A stretch of 64,000 nt of DNA from Leptoclinus maculatus (lineage: Eukaryota; Chordata; Actinopteri; Perciformes; Stichaeidae), in assembly GCA_032191485.1 (NCBI GenBank), contig JAVDOI010000011.1, positions 22,108,887-22,172,886 of the forward strand, given 5' to 3'. Shown here piece after piece: positions 24,881 through 36,677 of the stretch (positions are counted from its first letter, which is position 1; each line of letters begins with the position of its first letter). Both the position numbers and the translations under genes were made by a program. Under the pieces are notes generated by a model that was given only the letters and a program-made list of their open reading frames with translations, searched no databases and was not told where the DNA came from.

Positions 24881-25370
24881 TGATGCCTCCTTTGTAATCC
24901 AGGACTACTAACTGGGACTCGGAATTGTTTAAAAACTTGCAATCCCAGTACCGGTACCAGTAACCCCAAAGTGATACCGATACCAATAGCGTACTTCATT
25001 CGATACCCATCATTGGAACAGAAGCTGTGTGTGTGGGCCCAATGGCTAACTAATCGCTGTACCGCGCTCATAGAGTGGTTACCTCTTAAAACGGCCCGAC
25101 CCAACAGTGGAAACGTAATGCCCACCCTCCAGCTGCTAAATTACAAATTCTGCTATGGCGAAGGCCAGCTGTATGGGTTTAAGCTGCTGTGGTAGAAGAG
25201 GAATGTGATGATTCGCTGCAAGCAAAACCATACAAATAGTCAGTTTTTCTGGGAATCTCGAATGCAAGTATCATTTGACTGGAGAAGTTTAGATACGACT
25301 GTGCACTGGTTATTTCGGTCGATACCATAAAGGCATTGAGTACCGTTAACCAGCCCTACCAAAAATAATA
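24881..25370 (-). repeat. Dispersed repeat with GATACC/GGTATC motifs
   Basis: Contains CCCAGTACCGGTACCAGTAA, GTGATACCGATACCAATAG and ATTCGATACCCATC at one side, and CGGTCGATACCATAAAGG with GTTAACCAGCCCTACC at the other. The outer ends look like diverged terminal inverted repeats of a DNA transposon, but I found no target duplication and no coding capacity. Confidence 0.4.
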
Positions 25371-26935
25371 TCAAGTATTAACTCCCAGTCCATCTGTTTA
25401 AATACAGAGCTTCCAGGTGGCCCCATTGGTTGCCTTACCTGGCCTTTGGCAACACTGACAGTTGCTTGTTGTCTTAAATAAGCACCTCGCCTGTTTCAGT
25501 AAATATGACCCAGAGGCAGAACCGCCATCTGGATGTTCTCCCGAATTCCTGAGCAGCCACTGCACACAGGTCGTCCAGCAGCAGCCTGCCTGGCCCATTT
25601 GGCCATGCGCATAGTGGTAAAGCTGCTGGTTCTGGCTCATTTAGTCAGAGCTGTTTTAATTGTGTGTGTTGAGTCACAACGGTCAAAAAAATATCCATGT
25701 AATTGATTTCAGTAAAAAAAATAAAAAAAACAGCCATGTGTATAACATTTTGAAACTAAGATAAAGATACAAACATGCCAATATGCTGTTGATTCCCTAT
25801 GGATGGAAGCAGCTTTAAGTGGGACAATCCTCCCAGAGTGCGGAGTGTCTGAGCTCCAGCGTTGGTTATGCTATAGCAGTTAAAATATTTAGATAAATGG
25901 TCAACATCATTCAGAGAGGATATGGGCAAAGTTAGGCTTGAATTATTTCAAATTGCAAATATCTTCATGGCTGGTTCCCAGCTCATTTTCCCACATCAGA
26001 GTATGCCTCCCCTGCTCTGGGCCCATAAAGAGCAGACAATCACCATAAACATGACCATGTACAATATTTGATCTACTCTTTCCGCAGCTGGAATGAAAAA
26101 AGGGGCACTGTACCGTACAGCAAGCAAGTATTAGGCACATCCATTGTAACAACATTAAGCCTTACGGGACATTCCAAGGTTCTTCAGATGCCCTGTTCCG
26201 TGTGCTGTTACTATTTATTTAGGTAATTTGGCCTTAAATAAAAAGTTTCCCCTGCCATGCTTCATAAAAGACAGAGTGTTGCTCTTTCTCTAGTTTAGTT
26301 TGGCCCGCGTCGCTGATAAGACCCTCTTTTGATGCATCAGCATTATATTTCATTATTTTTGGCTTTTTTTCTTGTCGACACTCAGAGATTTACAACTCCT
26401 CAGCTCTTTGTCTGACTAGAATATGGATTCTCAATATTTCTCTGATTCTGTCACAAGTCCAAAAGCTGGAAGAGCGAGAGAGACCGAAAAAAAGAGAGAT
26501 GGGAGGGAGAAAGGGAGGCGTTCACTCTAATAGGTTGAACAGCAATCTATTTGTTTTACAAGAGACAGAACAAGCAAGAGATGAGGGATGGAGTGAGCCC
26601 GAGAGAGGGACCTTTGGAAGAGTGAAGCATAACGGTAGAGTGAGAATAGACAGTGTGTGCATTGAACACAAATCAAAGTTTGTCTTGACACAGCACTTTG
26701 TCTGTAGGCCTCATAAAACTGCATCTACTCACGTTGGCCAAATATTCCCCTGACTCACACACACATAAACAACCAAGCACTTGTGTCTTTGCGAGGACAC
26801 TCATTGACATAATGCATTCCCGAACTAAATGCCTGACCCTAACCCTTACGACACATTCTCGCTACCAACTTGTCAAATACCTCCGCTTGGTCAGTGCCCT
26901 TCGGCATTAGAGATCGACGCCAGTGACGCAGTATA
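25371..26935. other. Non-coding, nothing firm recognised
   Basis: The block at about 25930-26110 is non-repetitive and could be a conserved non-coding element. Purine-rich DNA occurs at 26465-26520. No exon recognised. Confidence 0.45.
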
Positions 26936-27235
26936 GAGTTACATGCATAGCGTCCTTTCAAAATAGACTTCGGTCCTCACGGGAAGTTGGTTTTAGCTAA
27001 CAGGTTATAAGGGAAAGAGCATGGTGGACTTTCACTTGACTGACTAAAGACTCGCATACATTTTTACCTTTAGTTTCACACGGGACACAAACACCGGTCC
27101 CTTAGTCGAGAGTCCTGTGTTTGTTTGGGCCATCCATCCCCCTCCCACACGTCTTTAGCTGGAGTTAGTTGATAGCCCGGTATGTCCCATACAGTCCCTA
27201 AAGGGAGCGTCTTTGTGTGGATCAACGATGCAGAC
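26936..27235 (+). repeat. Dispersed fish repeat, near-complete copy
   Basis: Order: GAGTTACATGCATAGCGTCC, TTTCAAAATAGACTTCGG, TCCTCACGGGAA, AGGGAAAGAGCATGG, TTTCACACGGGACACAAACA, GAGAGTCCTGTGTTTGTTTG, CCATCCATCCCCCTCCC and GGAGTTAGTTGATAG. It shows both the 5' block shared with 17073 and 61938 and the 3' block shared with 18372. Confidence 0.65.
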
Positions 27236-27284
27236 GTGCGCTGACTAAGCGACAATATTTGACAAGTGTGGAGTGGGAGCGGTT

Positions 27285-27350
27285 TGACCTTTAACCTAAA
27301 ACTAAACCTAATTCTAACCCGAACCCTAAATCCAAGTCTGAACCCTCAAA
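27285..27350. repeat. Degenerate CCTAA-type (telomere-like) stretch
   Basis: Successive degenerate units read as variants of CCTAA and CCCTAA (AACCTAAAACTAAACCTAAT, then CTAACCCGAACCCTAAATCC). It is imperfect and short, so it need not come from a real telomere. Confidence 0.5.
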
Positions 27351-28189
27351 CGGAGCCTTTGAAGGACTGTCTCATAGTGAGGAACCAAAAAACTTTCAAA
27401 AAATGTCCTCACTCTGAAAGTCAGAAACTCAAAGTTGTCCTCACAAAGATAGCTGTACATACTCAAACACACACACACACACACAGTTTTAACAGTACTT
27501 CTTATCTTGTTGCCCCTGTTTGAGGACAGGCTTAGAATTTAATTGGCTGTAGTCAACCACACACACATAAACACACACACTGGCTCTTGACAAGTGGAAT
27601 TATGCTGATACAGTGTTACACGGGGAAACACTACTATTGTCAGTAAAGAACAAGCAGATATAAATGCTTAGCATCAGCTTCCATGTCACAACACGGTGAT
27701 CAGACTTTGTCCGGTGAAACTTTTCCTTCCCAGGAGAGCCTTTCTGCCCCAAGCTGTTTGTCAGTACCACTTAAACCCTGCGACTCCTCACTGGTTTGTG
27801 TGTGTGTGTGTGTCTCCACATCCGCTCGCCATGGTTTTCATTCCTTCCATAAAATTCCAACAGTATGTTCACTCTAATTACACAAACACAGATTTTTCCC
27901 CCCCAAGGATCAGTTATTGTCATTCAACACAGGGTTGCACGGCTTGCTGTAGCCTAGTCCTTTTATACTTCACAAGAAAAACTTGACAACAACACAACAC
28001 AGTGGTGCATTCAGTTATCTGCTGTGAAAATTACATTTTTGAAAGACTAAACGCCAATAAATATGGATTTAAGCAGACTATTTTAAAACAGATTTTGTTG
28101 AATAAAAACATGTCGTGAATTTTGGAAATGATTCCATCTATCAGTTTAACCTTTGAAGCTTCCAACTACTCGCTATCGCCCTAGTTGTA
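27351..28189. other. Non-coding with short AC/TG arrays
   Basis: An AC array lies at 27467-27485 and a TG array at 27797-27813. Nothing else recognised. Confidence 0.5.
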
Positions 28190-28710
28190 GTCCAATATTT
28201 GTGTTTTATTGTAAGAGCATTGGTTGGTAGAGTAGCCCAAAAATGTACTTGTGTAAAAGTATTGTCACTTTGCAAATAAAATGAATGTAACCAGAGATGG
28301 TCTTCCTCAGGTAAAGGTAAAGAAGTAAACATACACAGCCTGTTTCTCCTCCTCTCCGGTTGAGGCTTCAGCCGCGCTGCTTTAAACAGAGAGTCATATG
28401 GAGGCGTGGCTGGGTTAGGATGACAGAGCACCACCAGATCTGAGATCAGCTAGTCTGCATAGCCAGACCTCCGCTACGATGTGGTAGCACTGAAGGGGAC
28501 CAGATGGCCTCTTAACAGATCATGATCATAAAAAGGTAAATAAATAAAAGTAGCAAGATGCATAGGAATATAACAAAGTAAAAATTTGGATTTTTCTCTA
28601 AAAATCGACTCAAGTAAGAGTAAACAGTATGCCGCATTAAAAATACTTTGACAAGTACAATTTACTCCAAAAAATTACATGATTACATATAACGGAATAT
28701 AACATCTAAA
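28190..28710. repeat. Possible fragments of a fish repeat rich in AAGTA motifs
   Basis: Contains AATGTACTTGTGTAAAAGTA near 28240 and ACTCAAGTAAGAGTAAACAG and AATACTTTGACAAGTAC near 28610-28660. These recall a common fish repeat, but boundaries and ends are not visible. Confidence 0.3.
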
Positions 28711-30299
28711 ACTCACAAAATGAACATGTATAACATATATTGTGTTTAATCCATTACCACAAACATGTAAAAATGACTTTTTAGTTTGTTTTACAGGGAG
28801 TAACAGACCCCCTAAACCATCCGGGTCCATACTTATCCCACAGACATGAAAGCTATATTGACCTCCTTATCTAACGCTCTGCCAGAGAGCAAATAAGCAT
28901 ATTGAACTATTTCTTCAAGGTGCCCAGTTTTTGCTATCTTAGAGAGTTTCTGCTTCCTCCCCAATATGTGAGAAATGGAAGTGAGTAGCTTGACGCTACT
29001 GGTGGAAAGAAAATAGAAAGTCCTTTTTTCAGGTGAACTGACCTTTTATACATCAAACAGCTCCCTTTTGACCATCTTGTAAAACAAACACAAGTGTAAA
29101 GAGAGACGGATGTCATTTAATCTTTTCTACTAATGGTCCATGCAGGAGAGTTTTAACCAAGCCTTGTCCCTGCTGAATAGGAACTGGACTTTTGATCCCA
29201 AAAAGAATCCTCCCACGCCCATAATTGAGCCTCTTCATGGAAATGTTTTCCATGGTGGTATCGGCAAGCTCCTGAATGCAGGAGGAAAATGCAAAAAGTT
29301 ACTAGTCACATCTCTACTTTCTGTCAAAGGGCCCACTTCGCCCTCCCCTCGCCTCTGATCAACTCCTACCTCTTGCTTCTCTAATCTTCCCTCAATGCCT
29401 CCTTCCTCGTCATTATCCTCCAGAAGTTTCACCGTCCTCTCTTCTCATCTCTCAGTACCCTCTTAACTTTCTTGTCCCCCCCCCCATTTGTTCCCTACCC
29501 TGCCTTCATCATGCTCTCTCTTCCTTCCTTCTGTCTGCTTTCTTTTTTACCGCCTCCTTTCCTTGTCCTCTCCTTTCCTGGGGTGTTTGACAGAATTTAT
29601 AAACACCCACTAAAAGCCTCTGTCACAGGCTGCTGCAAGCGCCGCAGTATTCAGCGTAATTCACCCTCAGTGGAAAAAGGCTTTTACTGGCTGCCATTTT
29701 GGCTTTGTGCGTGCATGGGGATAATGTGTTGGCACATCCAGCGTCTAGGGGGCACAAGCCCAACAATTTTCATGTTGAACTGACAATGTCAGACAAAATT
29801 GTGGCTGGAAATCTGGAAAAGTGACCAGATATGTGAATTTGAAGACACTTATGTTTGAAGAGGACTGATTTTGACGAGGAAACAAGGGTGAAACGGAGAA
29901 TAAACTCACTAATTATTATTTTTTAATGTTTTTTATATGCTGACATAGAGCTTCAGAACATAAAACTGATGTTAGCATACTATTAATAATAGTTTTTAGT
30001 AATAGTGTTCATTCATTAAAAAATTACAATAATTTGCCTCTATCATGTTTTGTTTTTGCATAATGTGATGCAGATTTAAGCCGTAAAATACTATAATTTA
30101 ATTTTAACTACAATATAAGCTATGCTTTTCACTTAGTCAGAGTGGAAACCTCGCATATACACGTTTTATCAATATTTTTTCAGAAATCAATTCTATTGGT
30201 CACCCTGCCCCTCAGTCAATGGATTTCTTACAAATATTTAACCAATAAGAGCTTCTGACTTAATCTCGTAACTCCATCGGATCCTCAAACTTATATATC
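28711..30299. other. Non-coding; pyrimidine-rich tract
   Basis: Strongly CT-rich on the plus strand from about 29330 to 29580, including C10 at 29476-29485. The open frames across it are low-complexity. AT-rich after 29900. Confidence 0.5.
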
Positions 30300-30812
30300 A
30301 ACCTATAGGGGGCTGCAGGAGTTCTAAAACCCAGAAATGAGTCAGCATCTTTGCATAACCAGTTCCCCCTCGATGTGTTTTTTGAATGTCTTTTTAGTTA
30401 GGTTTGTGGTTAACACAAGCCGAAGAGATTTTAAAGTTTTGTTTCTACGACAGAAAATGTCATTAAATACCGAATTTTTGAAGCTTTTTCCTGTCTTAAA
30501 CAAGGTAATTGCAAAGTGGCTAAATGAGGCTCCAGAGTTTGTGTATACTCGCCCTCATGCGACCGTGGTGTAGTTTTTATAGCCGAGTGTTGTTTTTTTT
30601 TTTTACACCTGCAATTGTATCGACGCTTCAAAACCCCCAAAAGTGTTGCTCATTTGTGAAGATTATACTGCTGAACAAACGTATAAGTATCATAAATGTG
30701 TGCTTGTTTTCTACAATAATCAATAATTCGATGGAAAAATCCCATTGGGTTTTCGGGGGGGGAACCAGTGCGATGCCCACAGAAATACGTCATCCCTGCA
30801 TCACTCTATAGT
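30300..30812 (+). repeat. Dispersed fish repeat
   Basis: Starts near GGGGGCTGCAGGAGTTC and AACCCAGAAATGAGTCAGCA. It continues with GGTTTGTGGTTAACACAAGC and GACCGTGGTGTAGTTTTTAT, and ends with TGGAAAAATCCCATTGGGTT and GTCATCCCTGCATCACTCTA. I recognise this block order from other fish genomes. It has no coding capacity I can support. Confidence 0.5.
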
Positions 30813-32412
30813 GAGCAGTAATCTCAGATCAAGGACACTTACAAATCCTGGTCATTAAGCGTCACTGCGGGTGACCAAGTGTTCTTATTCTTTGTTATCC
30901 TCTCTGAAGTCTTATGTTGTCCTGCTATGAGTGGACAGTGAGTTCATGTTCATCTCTGTCAATTTCCCATTTAGCCTTTCACAAGTACTACTTTTTTATT
31001 TTTTATTCCCAAAGTACTAAATCAAAGTATCCGAAAACACCCAGTTGTTGGACAGAGCTCCAGTCGGGATTAGAGGGGACCAACTGGTCTGGTGAGATTA
31101 CTCAACTGTGTAAATTTGTCGAAGATTTACTATAATTTACATTTTGAAAAGTCAAATACTTTCCATCAAGGTTATTTCCTTCAATTTAATCTTCTGCTTA
31201 CTCCAAAGGAAATGACTAGAATACATGCAATGTATCACTTCCTGTAGGCCGGTTTTCAAACGACATCCATTCGGATCTTTGCACGACTTTAATATATTTG
31301 AAAAGTAACACAATAGCGCATTGTCTCAAAGACGCCACCCAGATGGGCTGAGAGTGGAATATCCTCTTTAGCCCGAGTGTGTGTGGCGGCTGAAGGATGG
31401 ATGGATGAGAATGAAAGAATACCTGGCTGTCTAACAATAGATCCTCGCTGTCCACGGGCTTCAATAAACAAGACTTCAATCCCTCCTTGGCTTCCTGTGT
31501 AGACCATGTGTTTGATGGAGCTGGAAGCTCTGGCTCCATTGTCCTGCTGGTTTAAATAGACAGAAAAATGTGTGTACATGTGTGTGTTCAATCCCCTCAG
31601 GAACAAATGAGAGTGCCTGCCACTGGAAGGCAGCCATAACTAGCACACAGGGGACACGCACACACATAAACACACTCTCTTCTTCTGTTCCTAACTCCTG
31701 CCCCCCCCCCCCCTCAAACACACACTTGCAATCCCCAGGTCCCCCGTGCGTGTGTGTTTTGGGGTTTAATTATGTGATTTTTATGGCATAATCACTTGGC
31801 CCTAATAAAGCCGAGAGAGTCTTAAGGGAGATTTGCAAACACACAAACACGCTTTTTCTTCTTCTCTGAAACAGAAAACACACAAACACGGCGTGTTTAG
31901 ATCTTCCCAGTCCATCCTCCTACTCATTGGAGCTGTCAGCTTCTAAAGGAAAGTGAATGATGTGTGGAAACGATCTTGTTTTGTTTCAAAATTCTGGATT
32001 TGTTAACTGGCACAACATTCTCTTATTTATGTCTTTTATGATCCTTCGATTGAATTTAAATCTTTTTTTTTTTTGTCTTCTTTTAGGACTCATGTAAAGT
32101 CTTTCGTGATACAATGAGATTCCTGCCGACCTGTCGCGTGACTGTTACATAATTCAGAGTGAAGAAGTGAAGGAGAAAGATTTGAAAAGGAAAAATGCAG
32201 ACTCTGAACTGGGCCCTGGACAACAAAACTAAAAACAGAGAGAGACAGAGCTGTTGAGGAAGAGCTTTGTGTGTGCCTTTCTTCAGTTTCTGCCAGGATA
32301 CCAGCTTATTATTCATCTATACAGGCCCAGGTTTCACACTGATTAAGGATCAACAGATTGAGAGACTTAAATTATCAGTATATATGCTGTATTATGCTAC
32401 AATGTGTCATTT
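30813..32412. other. Non-coding, nothing firm recognised
   Basis: C-rich and AC-rich patches at 31640-31720. A pyrimidine tract ending TTTTAG at about 32060-32086 resembles a splice acceptor, but no coding frame follows it. Confidence 0.45.
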
Positions 32413-32508
32413 TGTAACTTTTTCGGTTGTCGGTGTGCCGCGGGATCTTTTTAATGTAAAAAAATTTACCGCGGCTCAGAAAAGTTTGTAAAACACTGCA
32501 CTAACCCA
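32413..32508 (-). mobile_element. Terminal fragment of a hAT-type repeat
   Basis: GGTGTGCCGCGGGATCTTTT, ATGTAAAAAAATTTACCGCG and GGCTCAGAAAAGTTTG with AAACACTGC at the edge follow the end of a vertebrate hAT-type repeat (reverse: GCAGTGTTTTAC, then AACTTTTCTGAGCCGCGG). Only one end is present. Confidence 0.5.
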
Positions 32509-32585
32509 TCCGGTGAAACAGTTTGTACAATATGTCATCGAAAGTTTAAAGCATTTTTGCAACTCATTTCAGTCTTGCAAAAAAA

Positions 32586-32595
32586 ATATATATAA

Positions 32596-32627
<32 letters not shown>

Positions 32628-32634
32628 ATATATA
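32586..32634. repeat. (AT)n microsatellite, interrupted
   Basis: About 49 bases of TA units with interruptions (AAATA and TTTA). It produces a false low-complexity open frame on the minus strand. Confidence 0.95.
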
Positions 32635-32639
32635 CTTGC

Positions 32640-33504
32640 ATTGAAAATTAGTCTCAGTTTTATCCTGTGGGAAAGATGGACAGTAGAAACTGACTTCAAA
32701 GTCTCATCCATACTTGCATCACAGCGCTCTCTCTCGACTACTACTGGGGGGTTGATGATTGATGTCTGAGGCAAACTAAATGCAGTTTGAATCTCAGACA
32801 GAACATCTGTTTGTGAATCAACACTACGTCTTATCTGAGAAGGAATAATTGTGTGGGATGGATGTGTGGGCTATGTCAGTCTGTGTTTGTGTGTCAACAC
32901 TACGCAGTGGTTTACAAGTTTCTTGGTTGTGATTTCCAAATCAGCTTTCTCCCCCAGACATCAGACATTCAAAGAGAAGTCTTTAGAAATGTCTTTGGGT
33001 CATGATTGTGAACTGTGCACGTTAGTCTGTGAGGGCGACGCACAAAGAGGCAAATAAAGTGAAAAGTCTCCCTTGATATCAAACAATTGTCTGCGTGGCA
33101 CAGTTCACAGGGCTACAATGATGCATTCATTTGATGAGGATACTTGCTGAAAGCAGATCCAGAGCTGGTCTACATTCACTTCTATATGTGTGTGAGCGTG
33201 TGTGTCAGGATGCCAAAGGATAGAAGAAAAGAGCCTGGTCAGCTGTTTGCTCAACCATTATCTGATCAAAAGAGATGCAACACTCTTGCCAGACGTGGAT
33301 GGATTTTTAATTCAAAAATATATAGAGGAAACATTCTGGCAACCTTCATTCAACTCAGTTTTATAAGATGCAGTCCCTCTATTTTAGATCAGCTGTTTAT
33401 TTTGTTGCTTCACCTCTACCAAATGTTGACTCACTCACTAAAATCTGTAGTAAACTGGTCAGACATTGCATTTTTATTAATCCCGTACATTTTATTGAGT
33501 CACA
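32640..33504. other. Non-coding, nothing recognised
   Basis: Apart from a short TG-rich piece near 33190-33205, no repeat or exon is recognised. The long open frame 33144-33629 runs into the dispersed repeat that follows and has no domain. Confidence 0.45.
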
Positions 33505-33954
33505 CTCAGGCAACAACCTCCAGTTCTGCCGAGGGAAGCCAATACAGAAGTGTCTTAAAACTTGCATTCTCTCTACTGACCAGCAGGGAGCGACTCCCTC
33601 TGGTTGCTAAAATAAATCAGATTGTATAGAAGTCAATGAGAAAATTACTCGACTTCTCACTTGATTTATTACCTCGATAAACATTGTGAACATGAGTTTA
33701 TGGTCTTGTTCACTAGTTTCAAGTCTTCTTCAATACAGCATGATGTTAATTTATTGAATTATGGTCAATTTAGAGTCAAATAGACCATAAAGCAGGGTAT
33801 GATTTAGGGCAGGCTTACTGTGATTGACAGGTCTCTACCAGAGACGTATACAGCGTCACTACGTCACTCCTCCGCATTCCAAATATGGTAACTTCCGTTC
33901 ATTGGTTGCAAAAAAGACAAGATGGCGACGGCCATAACCCAAGTTGGCGACGGC
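33505..33954 (+). repeat. Dispersed fish repeat ending in AAGATGGCGACGGCC
   Basis: Shows AGTTCTGCCGAGGGAAGCCA, AAGTGTCTTAAAACTTGCAT, CTACTGACCAGCAGGGAGCG, TTCTCACTTGATTTATTACC, CAAATAGACCATAAAGCAGG, TGATTGACAGGTCTCTACC and finally AAGATGGCGACGGCC. I recognise this order from a very common repeat in spiny-rayed fishes. The L2 fragment begins directly after it. Confidence 0.65.
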
Positions 33955-33955
33955 G

Positions 33956-35182
33956 AACTTGGAGACATGCCACGTACCAGCCTGCTTCAAGGCCTCCACC
34001 ATTATCCCTGTCCCCAAAAAACCTAGGATCACAGGACTTAATGACTACAGGCCCGTCGCCCTGACCTCTGTGGTCATGAAGTCTTTTGAACGCCTGGTCC
34101 TGTCCCACTTAAAAACCCTCACTGACCCACTCCTGGACCCCCTGCAGTTCGCCTACAGAGGCAACAGGTCTGTAGACGAAGCAGTCAACATGGCCCTTCA
34201 CTTCATCATCCAGCATCTGGACTCCCCAGGAACCTACGCCAGGATCCTGTTTGTGGACTTAAGCTCTGCTTTCAACACCATCATCCTGTCTCTGCTGCAT
34301 GACAAACTCTCAGCTGCACGTGCCTGACTCCACCTGCAAGTGGATCACAGACTTCCTGTCTGACAGGAAGCAGCACGTGAAGCTGGGAAAACACGTCTCA
34401 GCCTCCAGGACCATCAGCACCAGCTCCCCCCAAGGCTGCGTTCTTTCCCTTCTCTTCTCCCTGTACACCAACAGCTGCACCTCCAGTCACCAGTCCGTCA
34501 AGATCCTGAAGTTTGCGGATGACACCACCCTCATTGGACTCATCTCTGGTGGGGATGAGTCCGCCTACAGGTGGGAGACTGACCATCTGGTGACCTGGTG
34601 CAGTCCGAACAACTTAGAGCTCAACGCTCTAAAGACAGTGGAGATGGTTGTGGATTTCAGGAACAACCTACCCCTATCACCCTGATGACACCCTGTGACT
34701 CCCCCGTCGACGCTGTGGAGTCCTTCCGCTTCCTGGGCTCTATCATAACCCAGGACCTCAAGTGGGAGCTGAACATCAGCTCCATCACCAAGAAGGCTCA
34801 GCAGAGGATGTACTTCCTGAGGCAGCTGAAGAAATTCAACCTGCCAAAGACAATGATGGTGCACTTCTACACAGCCATCATTGAGTCCATCCTCTGCTCC
34901 TCCATCTCCGTCTGGTACGCTGCAGCCACTGCCAAGGACAAGGGCAGGCTGCAGCGCATCATTCGCTCTGCTGAGAGGGTGATTGGCTGCAATCTGCCGT
35001 CCCTCCAAGACTTGTTCGCTTCAAGGACCCTGAAGCGAGCAAGAAAGATTGTAGCCGACCCCTCTCACCCTGGACATAAACTGTTCATGCCCCTTCCTTC
35101 TGGCAGGAGGCTGAGGTCCATCAGGACCAAGACCTCACGCCACATGAACAGCTTCTTCCCATCGGGCTCCACCATTTTATAA
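33956..35182 (+). pseudogene. L2 reverse transcriptase remnant (two frameshifts)
   Basis: Reverse transcriptase copies LINE RNA into DNA at the target site. Three pieces are visible. Piece 1 (33956 to about 34310) has IPVPKKP, the NDYRPVALTS box, DPLQFAYRGNRSVDEAVNMA and the motif A FVDLSSAFNTI, whose catalytic Asp codon is at 34256. Piece 2 (about 34310 to 34685, another frame) has DSTCKWITDFLSDRKQHVKL, SSPQGCVLS and the catalytic FADD at 34512-34523. Piece 3 (about 34690-35182, back in the first frame) has the thumb and C-terminal part: FRFLGSIITQDLKWELNISS, KKAQQRMYFLRQLKKF, HFYTAIIESILCSSI, PLPSGRRLRSI. Shifts near 34310-34325 and 34670-34685, plus the missing N-terminal half, make it non-functional. 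A start is not assignable, because the upstream codons belong to the neighbouring repeat. Confidence 0.9.
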
Positions 35183-35357
35183 ATATAAATTTTATAAATA
35201 AACCATGTTTATAGTCGGGCTCATTAACAAAGCCCGGGACCCCCACTGACTCTGTCATCCCCAGGACAATTTCCTACCAGTCACTCCCCTGCACATCCCT
35301 TCCCCGTTTCTTCATTTAAACACACTTGACGCTTTACATAACACTTCATCATACTTG

Positions 35358-36249
35358 TGTGGCGAGAGGAAGATGAGGATATAGTTTAAAGTTTACTTGG
35401 CTATCAACCAATCGTCAGAGCACAACAACGCCACCTTAGGAATTTCACCTAAAGATTAAGTACAAAACAATTAATCTTTATTTTTACACAACAGTGGTTC
35501 ACAGATAATGTTAAATACAAACTACTAATAAAAGAGCCTTTATTTCTTTATAAAAGAGGTGTAGGGCTGCGGCTTACCAGTGGCGAGGTGGACCAGTACA
35601 GGTGAGGATCCCAAAGGAGGAGGCACCCCGATCACACGTGTACGCAACACTCACACACACAACCACACGTGAGGGTTCCGAACCAGGGGTACACCAAACC
35701 ACACGGCACACAAAGGGAGACACCACCACCCGGGGTCACCAACCCCACCACCTTGGCTTAGCAGCTCCTACAGGGACAAGGAACACAATTACAAAAGGCT
35801 CTGGTTCTCAGAAAGGAAAATCAAAAAAAAAAGGAAAAGAATAAGAAAAGACAAAACAACCAAAATAACAGCAGTGTTCCCTCAATATGAGCAGGTTAGC
35901 TGTAGCCACTTTGTGGCAACGTTCCGCTCGAACTCAGCAAAAAGTCCCCGATCAGGTAATATTCGTCTGCTCCAGAAGGGGGGAGGAGGGCATGTAGCGC
36001 TGCTACCAGCGGCGACACAGATCCGCAGGTGAGTCTCCTGTGCAGGAGGAGGGGAGCCCAAGAGATCGTCTGCGACAGCGGCGGAAGTCCGTCAGACCGG
36101 AAGCGGGACACGCGTTTGACGCCAGGGGGGAGCTAAGGGAATCCCCGTCGCATTTATATGATGCCCGCCCACCGTGATTGGCCAGTGGTGGCCTGGTAAT
36201 TAAAGGGACACCGAGGCCCAGCGAGCGATAAAAGCTCCCTTCTGCTACA
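35358..36249 (-). mobile_element. Solo LTR inside the L2 3' UTR (about 892 bp)
   Basis: On the minus strand it starts TGTAGCAGAAGGG and ends CTCGCCACA. It has a TATA element (TATAAATG, plus-strand 36151-36160) and AATAAA signals at plus-strand 35539-35544 and 35477-35482. The flanks CTTG (35354-35357) and CGTG (36250-36253) form a 4-base duplication with one mismatch. No gag, pol or second LTR is present. The 3' half is GC-rich and CpG-containing, unlike the surrounding DNA. The exact ends may be off by 1-2 bases. Superfamily not certain; the TGT ends and 4-base duplication suggest a gypsy-like element. Confidence 0.7.
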
Positions 36250-36323
36250 CGTGTTTATAGTACTGTTATCCGTTTGTTGTGTTATTTTATATTCTTTTAT
36301 ATTTTATTGTAAATTTTAATATG

Positions 36324-36677
36324 GGGGCTGCACGGTGGTGTAGTGGCTAGCACTGTCACCTCACAGCAAGAGGGGCCCGGGTCCAATCCCCGATCCCGGG
36401 AGGTCCTTCTGTGTGTTTGCACGTTCTCCCCGTGGCAGCGTGGGTTCCCTCCGGGTTCTCCGGCTTCCTCCCACAGTCCAAAGACATGCAGCTTAGGTTA
36501 TTTGGAGACTCGAAATTGCCCGTAGGTGTGAATGTGAGCGTGAATGTTAATCTGTCTCTATATGTGCCCTGCGATAAACTGGTGACCTGTCCAGGGTGTA
36601 CCCTACCTTCGCCCAATGTCAGCTGGGATCGGCTCCAGCGACCCTCAATAGGATAAGCGGTTTGGATAATGGAATGG
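36324..36677 (+). mobile_element. V-SINE-like element with 13-bp target duplication
   Basis: A tRNA-derived head with an A box (GGTGTAGTGGCTAGCAC) and a B box (GGGTCCAATCCC) is followed by the strongly conserved central domain: GCACGTTCTCCCCGTGGC, GCGTGGGTTCCCTCCGGGTT, CTTCCTCCCACAGTCCAAAG, ACATGCAGCTTAGG. It ends with GGATAAGCGGTTTGGATAAT and an AATGG tail. It is flanked by AAATTTTAATATG (36311-36323) and AAATTTGAATATG (36678-36690), a 13-base duplication with one mismatch. SINEs are non-coding and borrow LINE enzymes. The central domain is the one named V-SINE in vertebrates. The tail does not match the host L2's TTCTGA tail, so another LINE probably moved it. Confidence 0.85.

Noticed and set aside
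24881..25370. Complete DNA transposon with GATACC motifs
   Set aside because: Ends are only loosely complementary and no target duplication was found, so only a repeat fragment is reported.
27285..27350. Interstitial telomere from a chromosome fusion
   Set aside because: Units are degenerate, few, and adjoin a dispersed repeat; no run of exact TTAGGG units.
32060..32090. Splice acceptor-like pyrimidine tract with TTTTAG
   Set aside because: No open coding frame with recognisable content follows.
33144..33629. 161-codon plus-strand open frame
   Set aside because: Runs across the boundary of unique DNA and a dispersed non-coding fish repeat; no domain recognised.
34565..35008. 147-codon minus-strand frame across the L2 region
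   Set aside because: Shadow of the reverse transcriptase on the other strand.
36324..36400. tRNA gene at the head of the V-SINE-like element
   Set aside because: A and B boxes are present, but the sequence continues into the conserved SINE core and tail, and the acceptor stem does not close.
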